64,000 bases of DNA from Stenopsyche tienmushanensis (GCA_008973525.1 WACJ01000182.1:310001-374000), one strand, 5' to 3'. Positions 10,632-22,860 are shown, counted from the stretch's first letter. Notes: generated from the letters alone by a model not told the origin. Numbers and translations are program-made.

Positions 10632-12830
10632 TGTGCATAAATGATCTTCAGATATTCTTACAGCAATTATTGTATAGTAAACTCCGATTTAAAAGCTACC
10701 AACGCATTCTGACCCCCGATGGATGCAACTAATGATGTTAATAATTTAATAAAACAGGTTTATAACAGGATCGTTCATGGCTATCATCGATCAAATCATG
10801 CACATCGAACTATCATGATCGATCATCAAGTTGGCAGTATGAACGAATTTTTCGCGCGTTGGGCTCAGGAAATAAAGTGAAAATGGGATCAATATTTGGC
10901 ATTTGAACGCTAAGCAGATAAATAGAAATGTGTATTTTGTTCTGGATGCTTCGTATTCTGGAATTGTAGCATTCGTGATGATTTTTTTATAACTTTCGGT
11001 ATACATTCAGAGCCGAAGAATTTCGATCTTGTTTCATATATTTCATTCACATCAAATCATTCAACTTTCAGCGATGGCTTTTCATCTCGCAGCGAAGAGA
11101 TGGAGTCCAGATATGCTCCGTTCGTTTTCTTCGGGTAGCACAATTTAAGTCTTTGAATTACGAACTGTTAACAAGATGAAGCATCAACGTTCGGGATTTT
11201 CCCACCGTTTTAGATATACATTTTGACGACGTGTGAAAATTAACAAATCATTTTGACAACCAACTTCTCGGCACGACCTCAATGTATTTTAATGCAGCCC
11301 TGATGCGTTTGCCGATGTATTGGTCTCGCATTATGGCGAAAGACTTATTAATAAATTCAGCAACATGCAGGATAATAGCTATTTGCATAAGGTGTGGCTT
11401 TAAAAATGCAGGACTCTATAACATTAATAAGGACGGATTGCGATCCATCAATGCGCGATTGTTTGTTTTTGAACAATAAGCACCATTATTGTAGCACAAA
11501 GAAGTTGCCGCAAAAAATTACAAGATGAACAAAGATTCTTCTTCACAGACAATGGCTACTGATTTGTAATTAATTTGTCCTTATTGAAAATCAGTAATTG
11601 TTTGATTTAATCTGTTGAGCAATATCGATTTCATCAAATTTGTGTTGCCAGGTTGTCTGCTTAGAGTCGATGTCATAAAATGTTATCTTGCTGCCCTGTA
11701 TTGAGTAATAATGACTGATAACAGTCATACTGAATTATAATGTCTAGGACTGATAACACATATTTATGTTTGGATATCAAAATAAATTAAGTATGTCAGA
11801 AGAGACAGACTATCATGCGTAAATACTGACTGATTATCTTAGGAAAATAATGAAAAAACGGCAAATGACTTCATATCGAACCAACATACAGGCTGATATT
11901 TTTGTTCCATGTCATCCAGTACTTTTTTTTAAATTGGGAGATTAATGTGTGTGAGAAGAAATGTAAAATACAAGAAATCCATTAAGACAATATTGTGTAC
12001 GTGTACTATTTTTTGTGCACTGAGTAAATAGCGTCATTGACGTCATTTGTGACATTATTTTTGTACTGCAAATTTAGAATGAGATTTTTTATAATACACG
12101 TACTCTCAAAGCCAAAATAACATTTTTCATTATCAAACCTCCCACCGCCAGTAAAATGTATTTTTATTACTTCAGGGTTTAAAAATAAGCATTGACTTTG
12201 TTGATGGATGTCATTGCTAAATTAACTATATTTCTATCTAGTCATATTCAATAATTTATAATCTAAACGTGGCATTTTCCTAAATAATTCATTTTCATGC
12301 AAAAAAATGTTAAAATACAGGAATGGTTCGAATATTAGCTCATAGTGTTTTGAACAATTGCCATCAGGATGCGTTTCAATTCGTTCGCTCGTTATAACTT
12401 AAATGCTCTAATAAATCCATACAAGCATCGTGTAAATCAAACGAGAACAGATATATAGAACAAACTCTGTTCAAAAAAATTGAACTAAAACCAGGAAGCA
12501 TTATTGAAGCCTCGATACGTTTATAAGTATAAAAATAATAGGCATCATCAGGCGCATGCGCCAAACAAACTTTTCACATTGCTTATAGTATTAACATTTC
12601 ATTATCAACGTCAAATAAATAATTCAACGCAACATCGACGACGCTGTTATTGTACCCCAGTCGTCAAGTCTTAAATCATAACGCAAGACATTAAAGATAA
12701 TTTTCTTGACACGTAACTATAAAGAAACACGAAAAACACATTTGTGAACATCAGAGCGATTCTTCGATCGGATATGCCCATTAACCTATATATTTATTGG
12801 AGTTTTTAAGTTATTACGCGACGCGAGTCA
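10632..12830. other. Unique AT-rich sequence, no gene recognised
   Basis: Nothing coding or repetitive is recognisable in these 2.2 kb. Short frames (10791-11006, 11282-11479, 12376-12564) lack known motifs. A regulatory role is possible but not supported by any motif I can name. Confidence 0.35.
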
Positions 12831-12995
12831 TGTGCGTTTTTTGATTGTTTGAGAGGCAAAATTAGAATTAAAATGTAATACTTTTATCCGATTAATATCC
12901 AGTTAGTCCGTGGACGTGAGCCCGGCAGGAGGTTCGAAATATCGGGTAGTGGTAAAAATTTAAATCTAATTGCCTCTCAAACGCAAAAAAACGCG
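12831..12995. repeat. Foldback repeat of about 35-bp arms
   Basis: The left arm TGCGTTTTTTGATTGTTTGA continues GAGGCAAAATTAGAATT. The right arm, inverted, reads GCGTTTTTTTGCGTTTGAGA and continues GGCAATTAGATTT. The arms pair with small gaps around a spacer of roughly 90 bp. It could be a small MITE, although no other copy is in the window and no clear target duplication is seen. Confidence 0.5.
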
Positions 12996-13269
12996 ATCAA
13001 ATACCCGTTTATAAAATTTTGACGTAATTAAATACATATAAACATGACCCATGTATTTCATTTTCATTATTATTAGGGATGATATTTCAAAATAATAGAG
13101 TCCTTTATTGTAATTTTTCTTCTTATATATACTTAATAGTTTTGCGTAGTTTATGATGAATGTCAACAATGTCGAGCGTATGTTTAGTTGTATGGATAAT
13201 AACGATGAAATATATATGACTTTAATGAGTGACTTAAAAGCTTTTAGGATGAAACATCAATTTCAAAAA

Positions 13270-13450
13270 TCATGAGGTCTAATCAGATCTGTATTGGATA
13301 GGTCATGTAACGCGGATGCCGACACAGAGAGTCCTTCTAGTCGTATTAGATTCAAATCTGAATGACAGAAAACTCGTTAGAAGAATTCTAATTAAGAACT
13401 ATGCTGGGATGATCAAGTAGACGAAGGGCCATAAATGAAAATGGTGGAAA
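13270..13450 (+). pseudogene. Possible non-LTR retrotransposon ORF2 C-terminal relic
   Basis: From 13295 the frame reads WIGHVTRMPTQRVLLVVLDS and onward through basic residues to a stop near 13436. The W.GH..RM...R.P..VL pattern is the usual motif after the reverse transcriptase in many non-LTR retrotransposons (RTE, jockey and related groups), normally followed by GRP..RW. The following GRP motif is not clear, so this is a worn fragment. Identification is by motif only. Confidence 0.45.
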
Positions 13451-13533
13451 TGCGTTGTCGGTGGCCGTATTTGCTTGAACGTCACGGAAAGTGAAACTTG
13501 AAGCGGAATTGGATCGAAAGAAAGAATTAATTA

Positions 13534-14081
13534 TACCTAAACCTTTTTTTGTGCGGTAGAAATGATTCGAACAAAAATAAATCGCACAAAAAAAAGCTAT
13601 GACTTACATAGAAAAAATGAAGATGCGTTCCATGAATTTCAAAAACCACATAACTTTGAAACAGCTATATAAAGTACACTCAAAATGGCACAAAAAAGCT
13701 TCTTCAAACTTCTCTTCTTCGGAAGAAATAGTATAACCAGTCTCAATGTCATCATTGTTCTGTGTAGATTTTCGCTTTCCAACGATTAATTCATAATTTG
13801 TAAAGACGTCACTATAGTCCCTAACTCAAAAAAAAATCACTGGAGACTGTTTTTAAAAATAATTCAGTCAAGTCATTTTCTGGCCTTATTTTGTCACAGT
13901 TTTAATTTTTTTTTAAATAGTTAAAAAATAAATTTTAACATAAATCTGGTAGGAATAATAGAAAAGATTCGTACCCAGTTTGAAGTAAATTAATTAGTTA
14001 AAACCTGAGATATGATGTCCGCATAACTTCGCATAACTTCGAAATCGCACAAAAAAAGTCGCAAAAAAAGAGGTTCGAGTG
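13534..14081 (-). mobile_element. T1 element, internally deleted, minus orientation
   Basis: Left end TACCTAAACCTTTTTTTGTG and right end, inverted, CACTCGAACCTCTTTTTTTG are both flanked by TA (13532-13533 and 14082-14083). On the minus strand the interior keeps the acidic tail coding block (TSSEEE-like, about 13718-13790), then the spacer with GTCACTATAGTCCCTAACTC, and the GTCAAGTCATTTTCTGGCC block. The transposase core is deleted. Both ends carry GCATAACTTCGAAATCGCAC-type subterminal motifs, which are repeated twice in tandem near 14021-14040. Confidence 0.75.
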
Positions 14082-14131
14082 TATAGTATTTTATAGTATA
14101 TTTCCGTCTCTTTCACATATATGATAGAGAC

Positions 14132-14911
14132 TAGGGGTCCCAATCGAATATTCGAATATTCGATATTCGAATATATGTGCCCCTTTTCCAATATTCGTAT
14201 ATTCGAATATTTGTAAAATTAATCGAATATTATTCGTTATATATTTTTTAAGAAAATTGCTCGATGTTCTTCTGCCAATCGAAATAGCAACAAAGAAATG
14301 CAAAAAAGTGCCAAGTTTATTGAAATTATTTTATTGAATTTGTGTAAAGTTTATAAAAAAACTATTCAAAAATATCGATCATGCCAAAAAAGGATGATAT
14401 TTTAGATACTGTCGATTAAACCAAACTCAATGACAACTGAGAGGGTTTTTTCAACAGCAGGCTCAATAAAAATGAAATTACGGTCAAGCTTAAAAGTAGA
14501 ACGTTCAATGCACTTTTTTTTAAATATGTATTGCTGAAAAGTAAATAAAATTCTGATCCTTTTGATTTCGCTAAAACCAAAAACCTCAAAATTTCACTTG
14601 ATTTCTAGCCTTTGTCTACGAGAAAACGCGTTGCGCAACAGAAGATGATACTTCTCGCCCTCTTTGTGTGATGGGATCCAAAACCTTCCTTCCTGAGGGA
14701 ATAAATTTATTTCTAATGAAGGGAACTTTATAGAAAAAAAAGATGCTCCATTTATATTTATATATAATAACATTAATGAAAAATTCCGGGTTATATTTGA
14801 ACCACCCTCGTCTACATATATAAAATATTCGAATACTCGAATATTCGCATATTTTACCAATTTCACATTCGATATTCGAATAATTGATTTTACGAATAAT
14901 TGGCACCCCTA
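14132..14911 (+). mobile_element. hAT-B element, complete but decayed
   Basis: Terminal inverted repeats TAGGGGTCCCAAT and TAGGGGTGCCAAT bound the element, and 8-bp flanks ATAGAGAC (14124-14131) and ATGGAGAC (14912-14919) agree at 7 of 8 positions. Just inside each end are tandem copies of the palindromic motif ATTCGAATATTCGA, which explains the AT-rich self-complementary look. The interior carries a short hATC coding piece and a conserved tail block around CGCGTTGCGCAACAGAAG that recurs at 39465. At 780 bp it is a deletion derivative of an autonomous hAT. Confidence 0.85.
14427..14537 (+). pseudogene. hATC dimerisation-domain fragment in hAT-B
   Basis: The frame reads SMTTERVFSTAGSIKMKLRS, then SLKVERSMHFFLNMY and a stop. 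T.ERVFS.AG....K.RS.L..E....L.FL is the signature of the C-terminal dimerisation domain of hAT transposases. Only about 36 codons remain, the DDE core and BED zinc finger are gone, and the piece cannot encode a functional protein. Confidence 0.8.
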
Positions 14912-14919
14912 ATGGAGAC

Positions 14920-17054
14920 TCTACGCCTATGCATCGCACCACCTTTTCTTTGTGTAAAGTAGCCACTAGACCAGTAGCACGCTTTTTTATGATATTACAC
15001 AAGCACAGCTTAATTTTTTGACTAAAAATTCTATCATGTAAAAAATAAAATAGAGAAAACTTGTCTTAAGACAAGTAGACAGAGATATTAAAAATAATAA
15101 AAAAAAGTGTTGACGAATGGAAAAAAAATCAATGCATGAAGTCAACTTTTCCTGGGAGCTAAAAAGTTTCACTTCTACCACGCGAGAATACTCAACGAAT
15201 TTTCTCAACTTTCGGATCTGAACATGAGCCTTCATAATAAGAGTCCATAAACTATTCCACTACATTAAAATTCGATTTTGGAACGGGGTTAATATTTAAA
15301 TTTTACTATTATGTATATTGTTTTTCGTGGAAGGGTTTAAATGCAATTTTGGATGGTAATTCAAAGCACACAAATGCAGATCGTCCTGTATATTCCTACA
15401 CGTGTTGGACTGTCATTGTTTATTGCAAGAACAATTAGATTTTTTCTTGAATGATCACAATAGATTAGATAAGCCTTCTCTGTTATATGTGGAGCAAAAC
15501 GATTCACGTCCATTTTTCTAACCACTTAACCGGTAATATCCGGTGGGGATATTTTGTGTGCAGCTCGTGTAATTTACGTAATGCGCTCATTGCGATAAAA
15601 ACGTGGAGTTACAACAACACGATACGGTCAAAACATTCGATAGAGACGCGTAATGATATAGCAATGTGTTAATTTTTTTTTTTTCAATTATGACTATTAT
15701 TTGAGCGGTGAAGGTAAATTAATCGCCTTTTATCGATACGCTTTTGTATGGAAAAACAACATATGTTCTATGGGAGCTTGCGGAGTTTCGACATCTAATT
15801 AATTTGGGCTTGGATGGAATTGTGGATAAAACCTCACATAAATTTAAAAAATCTATTGTAATCCATAGGAGCCCTAAATCAAATATATCCGGGGCGATTT
15901 TTCATGTACGTCATTTGCCACGATAATTTTGATATTTTCGTATAATATATTTGTATGCAATAGTTCTGTCATCTAGCGCGTTCTTAAGAACTAAATTTAT
16001 GACCGAGTTCTTAGAAATCGAATTTTAAAACAGTTCACACTCATATATTCCTAGCTCCTGGGGATCTTCCATGATTCCGCATTTCAAATATTAAGAGACT
16101 TTAAAAATCGATTTAAAATAATATTTGGACAAGATGAATACCGATTGATACGACCCTGACCCCAATTCGGTGGTGCTTCTTGAATATTTGTGAAATTCTT
16201 ATTTAAACACGATCATATAAAAAGAATTGCACAACCGAATCGGACAGATTTATTTAATTAAAATGGAATTAAGTATAAAAAAATCTCCTTTTTGTGTATG
16301 AAAATAAAATAATAAAATGTTATATAGATGGGATGTATCATATATTGCGAAATTATTGCATTCCGTTCATTTGCCCAGGTCTCGCAGAACAAAAGGAAAA
16401 ATAAATAATTGCACAAGCATGGATGGAATACTAAAATGCTATATAAAACTAATAAGAAAAATGGAAACAGACTACGAAAGAATTAAATTAAATTCAGCTT
16501 CATTTTTTGTGGCATTTCATAACAATTGCGACTGTTATGCTGTATTTTGAAACTTAATTTTTGTTAACATTCATCCCGGATGGTCATACAACGATCTATA
16601 ATGTTGTTGTTAATATTGTTACCAAATATTAATGTTTAAACGTGCGAATATTTATTTTTGATTTTTTTTCCATGCACTAAATAATAGATGAAGGATCTAT
16701 GCAATTGTGCAAGAAATATAAAAAAAATGTAGACGAAATTGTGTGGGCGTTTGGAAATACATCTGAATTATGATCAAATCTCAATGCAATCAGAAATATT
16801 CAACGATCTGTCTGCTTTAATACAATATAGTTGCAATATCACCTTAGTGATTAGTTGTAAAATGCTGAATTTTTTTGAGATTGCATTTTATTTTATAAAT
16901 TTTATTTAATTAGGGATAAACTTAACCCCAATATAGAATACGATTGAATCAGAAATATAAGAAAATATATTTGCGCATGCGCATAAAGGTAATTGAGTAT
17001 TGGCCCAAGCTGTCATTTTGCATTTTATCAAGTATCAAACTTGGTTCCTGGACC
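14920..17054. other. Unique AT-rich sequence, no gene recognised
   Basis: Several open frames of 60-80 codons (14987-15235, 15487-15672, 15744-15926, 16317-16550) show no domain or compositional sign of coding. No RNA gene or repeat termini were recognised. Confidence 0.35.
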
Positions 17055-17470
17055 CAGAGTCGCAATAAGGGGGTGGCAAAGCAGGCGCTCTCCATTGGCG
17101 CAACTCGTAATCAAGATCGTAATTGTTCTGTAGGCATGTTCAGGTATGGCATCCGATCGCGAGGCGCCCATTCGTCAAGTCAGCGGTCCGAAAAGCGGAC
17201 CGATTGGATACACAGACCTTGTGGCCACTCCGTCCTCTTTTAGGGTTTTTTGCGATATTTCGGGGATTCATGCGTACCTAGGGTATTATTATCTGTACGA
17301 TCATGGAAGCATTTTAGTTTTAAGTTATTAAATCTGGCTAGTGTAAGTACTATTTTTTATAATAGCAGCCGCCATCTATTTTAAAATATACATTTTAATA
17401 ATATATGATATATTCCATTTATAATAGTTCTATTTAACTAAAAAAGTGGATTTACGGGGGGGGGGGGTGC
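17055..17470 (+). mobile_element. Family D DNA transposon (hAT-like ends)
   Basis: The left end CAGAGTCGCAATAAGGGGGT leads into GGCAAAGCAGGCGCTC, then TATGGCATCCGATCGCGAG and the palindrome CGGTCCGAAAAGCGGACCG. The right part (ATACATTTTAATAATATATG onward) is collinear with the copy at 60083-60467, whose intact right end is the inverted CAGAGCCGTAACTAGG. CAG-starting repeats of this kind suggest a non-autonomous hAT. The 12-base G run at 17456-17467 lies at the right edge. The 99-codon frame that crosses it is not coding: the other copies do not keep the frame. Confidence 0.65.
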
Positions 17471-17587
17471 TATTTCGTCGACCAAAATATTCGTATATGA
17501 TCGTTTTAAATCTGGCCATATATTTCATTGCTAAGACTCCGCATTGGCCTGGGAATTCATTGAATCAGTTAGAGTACGATTAGAGTT

Positions 17588-17845
17588 TGGAAGTTGTGCG
17601 TACATTTGGTCAGACCTCTTTTTCGACGTCGCCCCTCGAAGAGACGGATAACCATCGAAGGTCGAGAATCATTCCCCCTCCTTTGAAATGAGGTGCGTCC
17701 GTCGTTCATCGGCGCCGGAATTATTATTGATAAAGCGCTCCAAGTGACTTCTGGGTGCAGTCTCTGCGACCGAACAAGGCGTCGGTCGGGGACTACAGCG
17801 ACAAAGGCAACGAAATTGGTGCTCGAGAAGTAGACAAGTGTTCCC
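17588..17845 (+). repeat. Family G interspersed repeat, plus copy
   Basis: Collinear with the minus-strand copy at 7262-7545, sharing AAGTTGTGCGTACATTTGG, CCCCCTCCTTTGAAA, GCGTCCGTCGTTC and GTCTCTGCGACCGAACAAG. It is GC-richer than the surrounding DNA. The shared block includes a frame starting MQSLRPNK here and MLSLRPNK in the other copy, but the two frames diverge after about ten codons, so I do not call a gene. Confidence 0.55.
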
Positions 17846-19741
17846 GAAATGTTACAGTACCATATCTATTATCGAATATAAGCGATCTCCATTGGATACA
17901 TTCTATGATATTAAATGTTAATCGCACAGGGAATAAGACAAATTATCGTCCAATAGACTTGGCTATGAGAATTTTTTTTTCCTGTTGGCTTCCCTATTTT
18001 CTCATAGCTGTGCTCTTTCTCTTGACCATAATAAATACCTCAATGAAAAATCAATGAAAAAAATTTAAATAAAAAAATTAAAAAAATCCATTCTCTCTCT
18101 CGTATGCAGCTTGTGGTAGAACGAATATTGTTCTAAAGATAGCTTTTCATGACTCTACTAATCTTATCAATATTTATAATTTCGGATCCAAAATATTACA
18201 TTAAATCTGAATCTAGACGAAATATGAATACTAAAATGGTTGGCAATCTGAAACTTTTTTCAAAGGCAAATCTTCCAGAGTCCAGGATCTAATCCATTAT
18301 ACTAATACTTAGAAATTGTCTGTCGGTGTCAATATTATATGAACCATAGGGAATCAAACACTCTATTTTTTCAATAGTTTATGATGATCTTAAAGATAAC
18401 ATAGTGTACATGTAGATTCTAGAAGATTTCAAAGCGGCTCGTATTTGCGTATGCGGCGAATGCTAGGTACGCGTCGATAGCAATCTTCGCCAAATTGCGC
18501 CCGCTCAAAGTCAAGAATAAAAAGAGTTGTTTTCGTTATCATTTTTGGGTTGCTGTTAAAAGATTTATCTGTTTATTTGTCTTTTTTGTCTATTTAATAG
18601 TGAACACTGGCTGTCGGTGCGTGCAGTCGGTCCGAAATCGAGGTCACTCCTGGTTTATTTTCGCTTTTTCTTCTTTGCACACTTTTATCGGCGCGGAAAT
18701 AGAGGCCAGAATAGAAGACGCATTATTTACGATCCATTTTTCTTTTCAGTGAAAATTCCGCAGCTTTTCCTCCTAAGGCTTCGTGTGATTATTTTGCGGG
18801 AGCTTTGCGAACTACCGTAAAAAAGTTCCCGTCGAGCACTTTATCTTTCTGTATCCCTTTTTGGGATTACTACGGGAGATTTAAGGTTCCAAGTTAATGT
18901 TATTTGAACTTTTAAATACCAAAAACCCGCACCTAGAAAACCTCTTTGCTCTGACATCATAATGATGCCAGTGTTTACATATCGATGAAAATATTTGATC
19001 AAGATTAATTTTATGCAAAAGCGACAAACGTCGCTTTCATCCGTTTAGATTAATCTGTTTGTTTACCACGAATATCCCAATATTTTTTTTTTTGTAGTAA
19101 AGAAACATGTTCTTCGAGTCGGTTTATAGTGGATTTCCTTGTAGGCTGATGCAACAAATGTCAAACATTACAGTATTCATACTTCTATTGCGATATTCAA
19201 AGTTGTTTATGTACGAAATCCTTTTAAATCTGTGATATAAGGGGCGTGTTTAATTCTTAGAAAAACATTTAAATACAAATCTTCTAGCACATATAAGCTA
19301 TACCCCGAATATCCGACTTAGTGATAAGCAGTCTCGTTTTTAGATAATGCAGATCTTTTGATCTTGAAAAGCATCAGATCCATGAATTATCTGTAAATAT
19401 ATCAATTCCTGAAACTGTCAGACTGATTTGCAAACATTTACTTAAAAAAATCTACACTGGCATGTTTATTTGGAAAAATCAAAAACTCGCCGCGGTTTGA
19501 TTCTCGATTGGTTTAATGTTGATCAAATCAAAAAAGGATTTAATATATTATGAGAACAAATATAAGAGAAAGGCAAAATAAATTTACTCTAATCTTCTGG
19601 TATTCAAAAACATAGTTTACTTTGTTTATTTCGTTAATAAAGGCGCCTATATGTAATAAATCAATGATACTTTATTGTTCTAAGATCTTTTTGCACGAAT
19701 TATTTAATTGCCGCGTAAATATGATTACATGCATTGATAAG
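17846..19741. other. Unique sequence, no gene recognised
   Basis: A GC-richer patch at about 18425-18850 contains overlapping frames of 85 and 67 codons with no recognisable domain. It could be an unrecognised exon or a conserved non-coding element, and nothing in the sequence decides. The rest is AT-rich without visible elements. Confidence 0.35.
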
Positions 19742-19743
19742 TA

Positions 19744-20285
19744 CACTCCAACCTCTTTTTGTGCGACTTTTTTTGTGCAATTTCGAAGTTATGCGTTTTT
19801 TTTTTGAGCAATTTTATTATATAAATTTTTTAACAAAATTGTTATATAGCTTCAAACTGGGTACAATTTTTTTCTATATTACCCTATATTATTCCTACCA
19901 GATTTATGTCAAAATTTGCTTTTTAACTATTTAAAAAAAACTGTGACAAAACAAGGCCAAAAAATGACTTGACTGAGTTAGGGACTATAGTGACATCTCT
20001 ACTAATTATGAATTATATTGGAGAGTGAAAATCTACACAGAACAATGATGACAATGACACTGATTATACTATTTCTTCCGAAGAAGAGAGCGATTTTGAG
20101 TCTTATTGAAAACTTTTTTTTTGTGCGATTTTGAGTGTATTTTATATAGCTGTTTCAAAGTAATGCAATTTTTAAAAAACATGGAACGCATTATTTTCTA
20201 TGTAAGTCATAGTTTTTTTTGTGCAATTTCTTTTTGTACGATTTTTCGCAGACCGCATCTACCGCACAAAAAAAATGTTTAATTG
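19744..20285 (+). mobile_element. T1 element, internally deleted, plus orientation
   Basis: Flanked by TA at 19742-19743 and 20286-20287. The left end is CACTCCAACCTCTTTTTGTG and the right end, inverted, CAATTAAACATTTTTTTTGT. The interior holds the TGACTTGACTGAGTTAGGG block and the acidic-tail coding remnant (NYIGE.KSTQNNDD, then TISSEEESDFES) at about 20005-20110, directly joined to the 3' subterminal block. A second T1 copy in opposite orientation starts about ten bases later. Confidence 0.75.
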
Positions 20286-20295
20286 TATATTGGTA

Positions 20296-20928
20296 GGACA
20301 CTTTTTTTGTGCGGTAGATGTGTTTCGCGGAAAATTGCATAAAAAAAGCTAATATTTGTTTATAGAAGAAGTGATGTTGCGTTCCTTGTGTTTTTAAAAA
20401 CCACATAATTTTGAAATAGCTATATAAAATATATTCAAAATCGCACAAAAAAAATTAAAATCTTTGTTTACTTTATTTTATTAAAAAATAGCATTTTTTG
20501 TAATATATTAAAGATCATTGATAAAATTTTACTGTATGATAATTTCATTGCGATTTTCGAAAAGACTCAAAATCGCTTTTTTCTTCGAAAGAAATAAAAT
20601 TATCCCATTTTTGTTCTGTGTAGATTTTCTCTTTGCAACAATATAATTCTGAATAAGTAAAGATGTCGCTATAATTTTTCCAAAATTCTAGACTAGAAAA
20701 TCCCCTTAAAGTTTGTGATTCAGCGATATCAGATGCAACATGATTTAAACAGTCCAAAATTGTTTTCTTTCAAATTTTGGTTAGTGTTGATCATTTATTT
20801 TCTATTTTATCGAAAATATGTAAAAGTAAAAAAGTTTTTTTTTTCGTGAAAGTAAAAAAAATTGCTTTAAAAAACCGCATAACTTTGAAATTGCATAAAA
20901 AAAAGTCGCACAAAAAGAGGTTTCAGTG
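20296..20928 (-). mobile_element. T1 element, minus orientation, tail to tail with the previous one
   Basis: The right end, inverted, is CACTGAAACCTCTTTTTGTG with TA at 20929-20930. The left end is worn (GGACACTTTTTTTGTGCGG after TA). On the minus strand it keeps the longest T1 coding remnant in the window. The 3' ends of this and the preceding T1 face each other, which makes 19744-20928 a large imperfect inverted repeat. Confidence 0.75.
20545..20757 (-). pseudogene. T1 transposase C-terminal remnant
   Basis: The minus frame reads LDCLNHVASDIAESQTLRGF, a short divergent segment, then KEKIYTEQKWDN and EEKSDFESFRKSQ at the end. It joins the two conserved T1 pieces (the CLNHVA helix region and the acidic tail) in one frame, confirming that they belong to the same protein. 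The helix region resembles the segment after the DDE core in Tigger/Jerky transposases. There is no upstream catalytic domain in this copy. Confidence 0.55.
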
Positions 20929-20930
20929 TA

Positions 20931-22384
20931 TATTGAAACATTTCAAGATATTTAGTGGCCTAAAATTAACCCTTATGTTTTTGTGTTTTAATACAACACA
21001 ATTGACAGCATAAAGCTATTTTTTAATATATTTTTCAATTTGACACGTCTTTCGTGTCAAGTAGTACTTTAAAATTAGGGTTTGGTTAATAAAAACGAAT
21101 TTATTTCTGAGACATCATATATTATATATTTTATTATGTCAATTTTTTTAAAAATATAAATCGCATACTATCCGAAGTATGCTTATAAATTGTAAAATAA
21201 TTTTTAGTAATGTACCAAGTATTGCCTAGCAGATTTTATGCTGTACAAGATCATATTATATATACGGCTTAGGAATGTATTTTAGCATAATTGAATTTAT
21301 TTACTTGTTCATAATAAATATGAAAACTAACTGCTGGACTGAAAAGAGTTAAGGCGGAAACGAAACGCCGAGGAATTGCTGCATCGGAAGTTCATCGATC
21401 TGGGAAAAATTTCTTCATGCATTATTCCATTGTGCATATGATCTGACCAGTTGGACTGATGGAAGGCATTAATAAATTAGCATTTAGCCTTTGTTATGTA
21501 AGAGTTGGGACATTCAACCGGGATCGACGAAGAGTTCATTGATCCAACCCTCGGGCTGTCATCTGACTATGTCAAACGAGTCCATCTGGTGATTCCACAA
21601 TTTATAAATTTTAATTCCGACCGTCGTAATGTGTGTCTTATGCAAAAAAACCGGGACCATTGTTGGGAATGGTAATGAGACAACCATTAGCATATAATCT
21701 CTCCGTATACACTTTTCTAAAGCCTCTGGATATCTCCCATCTGGGAGATAATGGACGCGCGACGGGTGTGTAAATTTGACATTCAATAAAAAATGTTAAT
21801 TTACATTTTTTATCCAGATTTCATGTTTCCTGTCACGTCGGGGAAAAATCCTGAAAATGGTGCAAAACATAAATCGCGAAAAGATTACAAAGCAAAAAAA
21901 CGTCCTGAGTGAATGTAAATGAAAGAACATCGTAGGACATACGCTCCCTTTCGATATTTCGTATCATAAATAAAACATTATTTAAATAATTCGAAATATT
22001 CCATGCGACCCTTTTAGCACAAGAAACAGTACCTTCTGTTCTTAAATTGGGGCATTAAGTGGTAGTAAAAAATAAAAATCTGTTTGGCAACATTTCATAC
22101 ACCAATACAAAAAAATGAAGATCTGTCACAGATTAGCCTGTAATTTATATCACTCACATCAGACTTAGATAACATACACGTGCTGACATTTGGCATCTGA
22201 AAATATTTTTGAGAAAACATGCAAAATGACACGCACAATAGATTTTTGAAGGAAACATCTGCATAATATGCTTAAAATCTTGCTCATACTCATTATTCAT
22301 AGATCTGTATGAGTAAAAAAATACATAGCTATAAAAGCCTTGATCTTAATGCGATATATTGAGCTCCATATATAAACCAATTAT
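20931..22384. other. Unique AT-rich sequence, no gene recognised
   Basis: No terminal repeats or coding domains seen. The 75-codon minus frame at 21559-21786 is unrecognised. Confidence 0.35.
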
Positions 22385-22860
22385 TGCTGTTGAAGGTTAG
22401 TTATTATTTTTATAAAATATTTCACCATAATAACAAATTAAGTGTATTAATACTTCTTGATTCAAGTTAAGCAAAAATGCTTAGCTCTTACAGCGTTAAT
22501 ACTAAGACGATTAATGAAGTCTGACAGGAGCATTTAAGAAAATAGATTTGCAATGGCAATTATTACCAAATTTAAAAACAATTATAATATTTCCACTCAC
22601 TCATTAATACTAAAACTAAATTAAAAGCAAACCAATTTTTGGCATAGTGGGTTAGATTCTGAATAACGAATTTTCATTGTGGAAAAAATATCACCCTAAT
22701 ATCAAATTAAGCGTCTGGATCTAGATTTCTCCTGATTTCTTAGATCTGAATAATTAAATACATATGCGATTAATAAAGTCGTGCAATTTCGCCTAAAAGT
22801 GAATGGATTTGCTACAATAATTAAAATATCATTTAAAAATATTCCTACATAAAATTCCTA
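22385..22860. repeat. Degenerate tandem duplication, unit about 255 bp
   Basis: Two blocks share an ordered series of words: ATATTTCACCATAATAACAA versus ATATCACCCTAATATCAA, AATTAAGTGT versus AATTAAGCGT, GACGATTAATGAAGTC versus GCGATTAATAAAGTCG, and GATTTGCAATGGCAATTATT versus GATTTGCTACAATAATT. A third partial copy, AATACTGAGACGATTAATAA with GATTTGCAACCC, lies at 30544-30600. Identity is low, so this is an old repeat of unknown class. Confidence 0.4.

Noticed and set aside
12929..12960. GGTTCGAAAT as the B box of a tRNA gene
   Set aside because: No A box or cloverleaf upstream; it lies in the loop of a foldback repeat.
14616..15002. 128-codon minus frame
   Set aside because: It overlaps the right half and terminal repeats of hAT-B.
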